Shown one piece after another: positions 1-4,697 of a stretch of DNA of 8,895 nt. Positions within the stretch are counted from its first letter, which is position 1. Each line of letters starts with the position of its first letter. This DNA is from Actinomycetes bacterium (lineage in GTDB: Bacteria; Actinomycetota; Acidimicrobiia; Acidimicrobiales; Palsa-688): positions 1-8,895 of the forward strand of contig JAKACE010000049.1 in the NCBI GenBank assembly GCA_021821705.1. The letters are read 5' to 3'. The notes under the pieces were generated by a model. That model ran no database searches, was not told where the DNA came from, and saw only the letters and a program-made list of their open reading frames with translations. A program made the position numbers and the translations under genes.

Positions 1-931
1 TGTTCTGGGGTAGGAGGGTGGCACCCACCGTCGACCCCCAGGTACCCGTCTGGGACTGTGATGGGCTGGGGCCGAGGCCCTTGGAGAACACCTGCTGGTA
101 GAAATTGAAGGCGTCCTTCAGCCCCGGGTCGTTCACCACCCACTTGTTGTCGGCGTAGTCGTAGAGCGAGTAGCCGGTCCCGTACAGCAGCATCTCGAAG
201 CCCTGCATGGTCGAGGCCTCACCGGTGGGCACGCCACCGTAGATGTTGAACGGGGTCACCGACGGCAGCTTCTTGTGGATGGTCTCCAGGGTGGACAGCA
301 GCTGTGCCCAGGTCTTGGGGTGCCAGGGCAACGCAATGCCGGCCTGGCGGAACAGGTCCTTGTTGTACCAGAGGAACCGGTCGTCGGTCGCGTACGGCAC
401 ACCCCAGACCTGGCCGGCGTACGTGGTCACGTTCTTCATGGCCCCCTTGAAGTACTTCCAGTCGGGCCAGCTGTTCACGAACTTTGTCAGCGGCAACAGG
501 TAACCGGCCGACTCGTCGGCCGAGACCAGGAACGTGTCCTCCATGACGATGTCGGGTGCAGTCGAGGCCGAGCTCATCAGCAGGTCGATCTTGGTGTAGT
601 AGTCGTTCTCCGATGCGTTGATGGGCACTGCGTCGACCTTGACGCCCGGGTGCTGCTTCTCGAAGGTGGGGATTATCGACCCCAGCCACTCGCCCATGGC
701 GTTGGGGACCCCGGGTGCCGGCTGGTACTCGTAGTCGATCTTCAGGGTGACCTGACCGCTGTCGGGCGACGAGGCAGCCTTCACGGACTTGCCCGAGGCG
801 GCGGTCGTACCGGCGGCTGAGGGGTTGTGGTTTGGCCCTGCGCTGCCGCAGGCTGCCAGCGAAGTGGCCAGGACTCCGGCCACGACGGAGCTGCCGAGGA
901 ACTTGTGGTGGGCAGCCCGGTTGGTCTTCAT
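1..931 (-). CDS. Sugar ABC transporter substrate-binding lipoprotein (CUT1 type), C-terminus beyond window
   Basis: Captures a carbohydrate outside the membrane and delivers it to the two permeases encoded just upstream. The 310 visible residues start with a lipoprotein signal: a hydrophobic stretch at about 11-27 and the lipobox L25-A-A-C28, so C28 should be lipidated after cleavage. A low-complexity Ala/Ser/Gly linker follows to about 60. The fold typical of family 1 solute-binding proteins then begins: 'IIPTFEKQHPGVKV' (86-99), 'APDIVMED' (125-132), 'GVPYATDDRFLWYNKDLF' (177-194) and 'PKTWAQLL' (205-212). The ATG at 931 is favoured by an AGGAGGA box 9 bases upstream. The reading frame is open to the window edge; families of this type are usually 420-450 residues, so roughly a quarter is missing. 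It is the third gene of the permease operon, 79 bases after the second permease. The substrate is unknown. Confidence 0.95.
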   Translation of the reverse strand, partial: MKTNRAAHHKFLGSSVVAGVLATSLAACGSAGPNHNPSAAGTTAASGKSVKAASSPDSGQVTLKIDYEYQPAPGVPNAMGEWLGSIIPTFEKQHPGVKVDAVPINASENDYYTKIDLLMSSASTAPDIVMEDTFLVSADESAGYLLPLTKFVNSWPDWKYFKGAMKNVTTYAGQVWGVPYATDDRFLWYNKDLFRQAGIALPWHPKTWAQLLSTLETIHKKLPSVTPFNIYGGVPTGEASTMQGFEMLLYGTGYSLYDYADNKWVVNDPGLKDAFNFYQQVFSKGLGPSPSQSQTGTWGSTVGATLLPQN

Positions 932-940
932 GGTCTTGCT

Positions 941-971
941 TCCTCCTGTGGGGTTGGTCCTCCTGGGTTGG
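941..971 (-). promoter_or_regulatory. Tandem Shine-Dalgarno repeat before the binding-protein gene
   Basis: Two adjacent direct repeats, plus-strand TCCTCCTGTGGGGTTGG (941-957) and TCCTCCTGGGTTGG (958-971), each carry a full AGGAGGA box on the coding (minus) strand. The proximal box (947-941) is 9 bases from the ATG at 931 and is the functional ribosome site. The distal box (964-958) is too far to start this gene but could act as a standby site. The copies differ by a 3-base indel. Confidence 0.6.
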
Positions 972-1010
972 GTGTGTCCTGTCGGTCGGTAGGCCGCAGC
1001 CGCCCGCGGC

Positions 1011-1919
1011 TCAGCCCTTCATGGCGCCGGTGGAGAAGGAACCTCCGAAACGGCCGCCGGTGAAGAGATAGAGGATGGCGGGCGGGATGCTGTAGAGGAT
1101 CGAGAAGGCAGCCAGGTGCCCGTAGTCGACGGTGCCGTAGCTGCCGAAGAACTGGTAGATGGTCACTGCTATGGGCAACTTGTCCGCCGAGCTGAGCAGG
1201 ATGAACGGCACGTAGAAATTGGCCCAACCGGCAATGAAGTTGAGCAGGAAGGCGACCAGCAGCCCGGTGCTCATCAGCGGCAGGACGACCCGCACGTAGC
1301 CCTGGAGCCGGCTGGCGCCGTCCACCCAGGTCGACTCCTCCAGGGCCGGGTCGACGTTGTCGAGGAAGGTCTTGACCAGCCAGATGCTGATAGGCGTGGC
1401 GAAGGCGGCCATGAGCAGCACGACTGGCAGGAGCGAGTCCAGCCAGCCGAACTCCCTGAAGAACTCGAAGAGCGGCACGATGAGGGCCGTCACCGGCACC
1501 CCGGTGACAAAGAGGACGCCGAGCAGGAAGCCCACCCTGCCCCGGAAGCGGAACCGCGACAGGGGGTAGGCGGCCATGGCAGCCAGGACCAACGCTATGG
1601 CGGCGCTGCCGGCGCTCAGGATGAAGCCGTTGAGGGCGGCCTGGCCGAAACCGGCGCCCGAGAGCACCGAGCCGAAATTGGACAGCGTGAGGTGGGACGG
1701 GGCTTGGAAATTGATGGAGGCGTTGGCTGTGAACGCGCTCGAGACCAGGAGGAACAGCGGCAGGGCGAAGAAGGCGAACACCACTACGAAGATCACGGCA
1801 GTTGGCAGCTTCTTGCGGCCTTGGCGCCACCGCCTGGCCCAGCGCTGGTGCGCTGTGCCCACCGGCCTGCCTGTCGCCGCCGGCGGCCTTACCTCCAGTG
1901 CCTGGACGCTCACGGTCAT
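1011..1919 (-). CDS. Sugar ABC transporter permease, MalG-like (CUT1, second membrane subunit)
   Basis: One of the two membrane-spanning subunits of a carbohydrate importer. The 302-residue protein has a charged cytoplasmic N-terminus and about six membrane segments (near 40-61, 97-119, 129-150, 162-183, 217-241 and 264-286). The cytoplasmic EAA loop that docks on the ATPase is at 194-215 (EEST-x-VDG followed by LPL). The end '...STGAMKG' is typical of MalG-like proteins. The ATG at 1919 overlaps the TGA of the preceding permease (ATGA) and is preceded by AGGAGG inside that gene's last codons, which indicates translational coupling. A longer open frame runs upstream to 2210 but lies within the other permease and does not look like MalG sequence, so it is ignored. 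The family assignment is firm; the substrate is not known. Confidence 0.97.
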   Translation of the reverse strand: MTVSVQALEVRPPAATGRPVGTAHQRWARRWRQGRKKLPTAVIFVVVFAFFALPLFLLVSSAFTANASINFQAPSHLTLSNFGSVLSGAGFGQAALNGFILSAGSAAIALVLAAMAAYPLSRFRFRGRVGFLLGVLFVTGVPVTALIVPLFEFFREFGWLDSLLPVVLLMAAFATPISIWLVKTFLDNVDPALEESTWVDGASRLQGYVRVVLPLMSTGLLVAFLLNFIAGWANFYVPFILLSSADKLPIAVTIYQFFGSYGTVDYGHLAAFSILYSIPPAILYLFTGGRFGGSFSTGAMKG

Positions 1920-2923
1920 GCCCTCCTGGTCTTGAGGTCGGAGGCCGCCACCTTCATGTAGAAGTAGGCCAGGGCGCAGGCCAGCACCAGCAGCACCAGC
2001 GATATGGCCGTACCGAGACCGAGCTCGTAGAAGGAGAACGACTGCTGGTAGGTGTAAACGGGTAGGACGTCGGTGCTGTTGCCCGGGCCGCCGCCGGTGA
2101 GCACGAAGATCAGAGTGAAATCGCTGAGTGTCCACAGCGTCGTGAGGGCGAGCACCGTGGCCACCGCCGTGCGCACCAGTGGGAGCTTCACGTAGCGAAG
2201 GATGCGCCACTCGCCCGCCCCGTCGAGGCGGGCCGACTCGATCACCTCGGTAGGCACGGCCTGCAATGCTGCGCCGAGCACCAGCACCGAAAAGGCCATG
2301 CCCCGCCAGGTGTTGGCCACTATCAGCGAGGGCATGGCGTACTTGAACAGGAACGGCTCGGGGCCGACCCCCACGAAGCCGAGCAGGACGTTGGCCAGCC
2401 CGCTCGGCGTCGAAAGGTAGCCGCTCCAGATGAAGGCCACCACGATCTCGGGCACTATCCAGGCCAGGACGACGACCGAGAGCAGCACTGAGCGGGCCAT
2501 CTTGCCCAGGCGCTCGACGAACACCGCCAGCAGGAAGCCGACGACGACCTGGCCGACTATGGCCGAACCGACCAGGTACTCGAGCGAAGCCTTAAGGCCG
2601 TCCCAGAACTGCGAGCTCGAGAAGAGGTCGCCGTAGTTGGACCCCCCCACGAACTGAGGGTGGGCGGCTCCGGGCCCCGTCAGGGCGAAGTTGGTCAGAG
2701 ATGTGTATATGCCCCGGGCCACGGGGACGCCGAGGAAGAAGGCCATGTACAGGGTCGGGATCCCGAGCATTACCATGACGAGCAAGCGCTGCTTGCGCCG
2801 GCGTGCCGCGCTCTGGCCAACCTTGCCGACCTTGCCGTCGAACTTGGCGCTGGCGGCGCCGGCATTGCCACTGGCCCGGCCGGCACCGGCTGCTGCCGGC
2901 CGCTGTACCGTGATGCCCCCCAT
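1916..2923 (-). CDS. Sugar ABC transporter permease, MalF-like (CUT1, first membrane subunit)
   Basis: Partner of the MalG-like permease in the importer channel. It has 335 residues. The first 45 are Ala/Gly-rich and basic (RRRKQR at 41-46) and should be cytoplasmic. Six membrane segments follow near 47-69, 113-137, 145-168, 197-222, 252-275 and 302-323. The EAA loop is at 226-249 (E-x-x-ESARLDGAG, ending KLPL), followed by 'LTGGGPGNSTD' (275-285), a common MalF-type signature. The ATG at 2921-2923 shares its A with the TGA of a nine-codon mini-ORF (TGATG). The best Shine-Dalgarno box belongs to the mini-ORF rather than to this start, so initiation may depend on coupling. The gene begins the transporter operon, downstream of the ROK repressor on the same strand. 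No ATPase gene is visible in the window. Confidence 0.97.
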   Translation of the reverse strand: MGGITVQRPAAAGAGRASGNAGAASAKFDGKVGKVGQSAARRRKQRLLVMVMLGIPTLYMAFFLGVPVARGIYTSLTNFALTGPGAAHPQFVGGSNYGDLFSSSQFWDGLKASLEYLVGSAIVGQVVVGFLLAVFVERLGKMARSVLLSVVVLAWIVPEIVVAFIWSGYLSTPSGLANVLLGFVGVGPEPFLFKYAMPSLIVANTWRGMAFSVLVLGAALQAVPTEVIESARLDGAGEWRILRYVKLPLVRTAVATVLALTTLWTLSDFTLIFVLTGGGPGNSTDVLPVYTYQQSFSFYELGLGTAISLVLLVLACALAYFYMKVAASDLKTRRA

Positions 2924-2952
2924 CAGGGCGCGCCCTGTTCACGAGCTGCCAT
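2923..2952 (-). CDS. Putative nine-codon leader mini-ORF (MAAREQGAP)
   Basis: ATG at 2952-2950 begins a frame reading M-A-A-R-E-Q-G-A-P and stops with TGA at 2925-2923. A strong GGGAGG box (2964-2959) lies 6 bases before it, better placed than anything before the permease ATG. The stop overlaps the permease start as TGATG, a classic coupling arrangement. The 14-base perfect palindrome CAGGGCGCGCCCTG (2924-2937) spans codons 5-9 plus the first bases of the stop. Alternatives are that the peptide is incidental, or that a single-base indel hides a permease start at 2952. Confidence 0.4.
   Translation of the reverse strand: MAAREQGAP
2924..2937. repeat. 14-base perfect palindrome abutting the permease start
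   Basis: CAGGGCGCGCCCTG reads the same on both strands and ends one base before the permease ATG. In RNA it could fold as a 5-bp stem with a CGCG loop that masks the start codon region; in DNA it could be a protein-binding site. It lies inside the mini-ORF, so ribosomes translating the mini-ORF would open it. Confidence 0.5.
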
Positions 2953-3109
2953 ATGGATCCTCCCTTTAGTCCCCCCTCCGCCGGCTGCCCGCCGCACCTG
3001 GCCGGGCGCCTTCAGGGTTTTGCCACGCCGGTCCTGGGCGGCCCGGGTGCGGGGACCGGACAGCGCCGGGCAAGGCCGCCGTCGTCAAGGCCCCGGACCG
3101 GGCCCGCCC

Positions 3110-3135
3110 ATTATGGCGCTGGAGTGTGGCCACAC
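3110..3135 (-). promoter_or_regulatory. Candidate operator palindrome plus -10 box for the transporter operon
   Basis: GTGTGGCCACAC (3124-3135) is a perfect 12-base palindrome. Eight bases downstream on the minus strand is CATAAT (3115-3110), five of six matches to the -10 consensus. The palindrome would sit in the spacer/-35 area, where a repressor could block polymerase. No good -35 hexamer is seen at 16-18 bases, so the promoter call is tentative. Confidence 0.3.
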
Positions 3136-3193
3136 CGGCGGCGGGCCACGCTCCCCGGCCAAGCCACGCTCCGCTTCTAGCTCAAGTACCCCC

Positions 3194-3226
3194 CTCAGAG
3201 CCTCGCCGTCACCTTGCAGCTCTGAG
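3194..3226. promoter_or_regulatory. Spaced dyad CTCAGAGC-N17-GCTCTGAG, candidate operator
   Basis: Two perfectly complementary 8-base arms (3194-3201 and 3219-3226) are separated by 17 bases. On the minus strand a TAAACT box (3230-3225) overlaps the outer arm, so a transcript starting there would begin inside the dyad, as in many repressor-controlled promoters. It could equally be an RNA hairpin. The nearest upstream regulator gene is the ROK repressor at 4622-3399. Confidence 0.3.
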
Positions 3227-3352
3227 TTTAGCTAGTGACTACATCAAATGGAAGAAGAAATTAGACGGCCCGGCGAACGGCCGGACGGATGTGGCTTTGC
3301 CTGGGCCGCGACGGTCCACCGTCTGCCGGTGCCAGCAGGGCCCCATGGTGGC

Positions 3353-3375
3353 GCCCGGGCCGGCGTGCCCCGGGC
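3353..3375 (-). terminator. GC hairpin after the ROK repressor, possible terminator
   Basis: Arms GCCCGGG (3353-3359) and CCCGGGC (3369-3375) flank a 9-base loop, starting 24 bases after the repressor stop codon. There is no T tract on the minus strand, so it is at most a weak or non-canonical terminator of the kind found in GC-rich actinobacteria. Confidence 0.25.
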
Positions 3376-3398
3376 CGGTGGGGATCGGCGGCTCGCCC

Positions 3399-4622
3399 TC
3401 AGGCGCTCTCGTCGACCAGGCGGGCCAGTACCTGGTGGCGCAGCCCACCGGCCGCCGGCCGCTGGTCGAAGGGGGTGGCCAACACGATGGCGGCTGCCCC
3501 CTGCGCCCAGCTCGTGTCCTCCCACGAATCGACCTCTACCCGGACGGTGCCAGACCAATCGGGTGCGCACGAACGCAGCTCGGACAGGAAAGCCGGCTCC
3601 CAGTAACGCCAATGGGCGGAGCCCTCCCCGGCCACCAGGAGCACCTCGGGGTCGAGCACGGCCAGTGTGGCCGAAACGAAGCGGCCCACGCGTCCGGCGG
3701 CGTCGGAGAACACGGCGAGGGCGCCGGCGTCGCCTCTGGCGGCGGCGCGGGCGATGGTCTCCACGCTGCCCCGGGGGCCAATGACCCCTCTGCGCCTGGC
3801 CGCTGCCACCAACCCGTCCTGGCCGGCGAAGGCCTCGAGGCACCCGGTGCGCCCGCACCAGCAGAGGGGCCCCCGGGGGTCGACGACGCAGTGGCCGATC
3901 TCGCCGGCCCGGCCGTAGGTACCTCTTTGGACCAGGCCCTCGGCCACGTGGGCGAAGCCGATGCCCCGCCCGATCGTCACCAGGGCGAAAGTGCGGTGGG
4001 AGCGGCCCAGGCCGTACAGGCTTTCGGCGAACGCCAACGCCTTGACCCCGTTCTCCACCAGGATCGGCACACCCAGCGCCCCTCGCAGGTGGCGCCCCAG
4101 GGCCAGTTCGGACCACCCCAGTGCCGGTACTTCGACGTTGCCGAGGTCGGGGCGGTCCACCATGCCGGGGACACACACCCCGACGCCGAGCAGCGGCACC
4201 CTGTCCTGGCGGGCGAACGCCTGCAGGCGGGATGCCAGCTGGGCTACAGCCAGGGGAGCCGTGGCGTCGAACGGCTCGATGCCCGAACGCACCACTTCCC
4301 CGTCCAGGCGCATGTCCACCATGGTCAGTCGGTCGGCTGCCACCTTGGCCCCGACCGCCCTGCCCGCCCTGCCGACCAGGCCGAGGAGCTGGCCGGGACG
4401 GCCCTGGCCGCTGTGATGGGCAGCCCCTTCGGCGTCGAGCGCCTCCACCAGGCCCTGGTCGATGAGGCGCTTGGTGACCAGCCCGACAGCGCCGGGGCTC
4501 AGCTCGAGCTGGCGCGCCATCTGGGCGCGAGACATCGGGCCGCGCCGGCCGAGCAGGGCCAGGACCGCTGTACGGGTGGTGTCGGCCCTCGGCAACCTGG
4601 CGTTCCCGTCGGTGGTGCTCAT
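3399..4622 (-). CDS. ROK-family transcriptional regulator, non-kinase type (regulator A)
   Basis: Probable sugar-responsive repressor of the transporter operon that follows on the same strand. The 407 residues comprise a winged helix-turn-helix (about 15-60: 'RTAVLALLGRRGP', 'SRAQMARQLELSPGAVGLVTKRL') and a ROK domain. The zinc/sugar-site motif E241-I-G-H244 ... C254-W-C-G-R-T-G-C261-L-E is intact. The ATPase-type features are not: the phosphate loop position reads 'GAKVAADRLT' (91-100) in place of D-x-G-G-T, and the catalytic Asp of the E-N-D motif is Gly (E190-N-G192). A kinase activity is therefore unlikely. I chose ATG 4622; the frame stays open to 4865 but upstream residues fall before the helix-turn-helix and run into the divergent gene. 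GTG 4634 is an alternative. Neither start has a good ribosome box. Genes 75 bases away diverge. Confidence 0.93.
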   Translation of the reverse strand: MSTTDGNARLPRADTTRTAVLALLGRRGPMSRAQMARQLELSPGAVGLVTKRLIDQGLVEALDAEGAAHHSGQGRPGQLLGLVGRAGRAVGAKVAADRLTMVDMRLDGEVVRSGIEPFDATAPLAVAQLASRLQAFARQDRVPLLGVGVCVPGMVDRPDLGNVEVPALGWSELALGRHLRGALGVPILVENGVKALAFAESLYGLGRSHRTFALVTIGRGIGFAHVAEGLVQRGTYGRAGEIGHCVVDPRGPLCWCGRTGCLEAFAGQDGLVAAARRRGVIGPRGSVETIARAAARGDAGALAVFSDAAGRVGRFVSATLAVLDPEVLLVAGEGSAHWRYWEPAFLSELRSCAPDWSGTVRVEVDSWEDTSWAQGAAAIVLATPFDQRPAAGGLRHQVLARLVDESA

Positions 4623-4697
4623 CCGGACAGTCACGCTACATCCCGCTGCTGTGGCCCAAGGCGTAAGGACGGGGGCGAGGCTGCCGAAACAGTAACC
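4623..4697. promoter_or_regulatory. Divergent promoter gap, ROK regulator A / secreted propeller protein
   Basis: Only 75 bases separate the two divergent start codons, so their promoters must overlap or lie inside the opposite gene. On the minus strand TAGCGT (4643-4638 region) fits a loose TANNNT -10 box 10 bases before the regulator ATG, with a poor TTGGGC upstream. On the plus strand I see no convincing box; GGGGGCGAGG (4671-4680) is 17 bases before the GTG and too far for a normal ribosome site. Confidence 0.35.

Larger units (their letters stand above)
2953..3398 (-). promoter_or_regulatory. Regulatory gap between ROK repressor and transporter operon (446 bases, no gene seen)
   Basis: I find no credible gene on either strand here; the open frames are proline/arginine-rich shadows without ribosome sites. 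The stretch must hold the promoter of the transporter operon unless that operon is read through from the repressor. It contains a GC hairpin after the repressor stop (3353-3375), an A/T-richer pocket (about 3225-3265), a spaced dyad (3194-3226) and a 12-base palindrome (3124-3135), followed on the minus strand by a CATAAT box (3115-3110). No clear -35 partner is visible for either candidate -10 box. The likely 5' leader before the mini-ORF would be roughly 150 or 265 bases depending on which box is used. Confidence 0.6.

Noticed and set aside
993..1010. GCCGC/GCGGC hairpin between the MalG-like permease and binding-protein genes
   Set aside because: A 5-bp stem is expected by chance in DNA this rich in GC; it could resemble the mRNA-stabilising hairpins of maltose operons but is too short to claim.
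928..1830. A 300-codon minus-strand frame overlapping the MalG-like permease
   Set aside because: It is Arg/Pro/His-rich and out of frame with the permease, which has membrane segments and the EAA loop.
1116..1961. A 281-codon plus-strand frame across the permease genes
   Set aside because: It is charged and low in complexity, a typical antisense shadow of membrane-protein codons.
3083..3088. TTGACG on the minus strand as a -35 box for the importer
   Set aside because: At 16-18 bases downstream there is no acceptable -10 box (CGCTGT, GCTGTC).
2953..3180. A 75-codon plus-strand frame in the regulatory gap
   Set aside because: It has no ribosome site, is Pro/Arg-rich, and begins within the ribosome-site region of the transporter leader.
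3126..4697. The 524 codons open in frame upstream of the secreted protein
   Set aside because: This stretch is antisense to regulator A and the regulatory gap. It is rich in Pro, Gly, Arg and Ala with no domain, and the signal peptide starts cleanly at GTG 4698.
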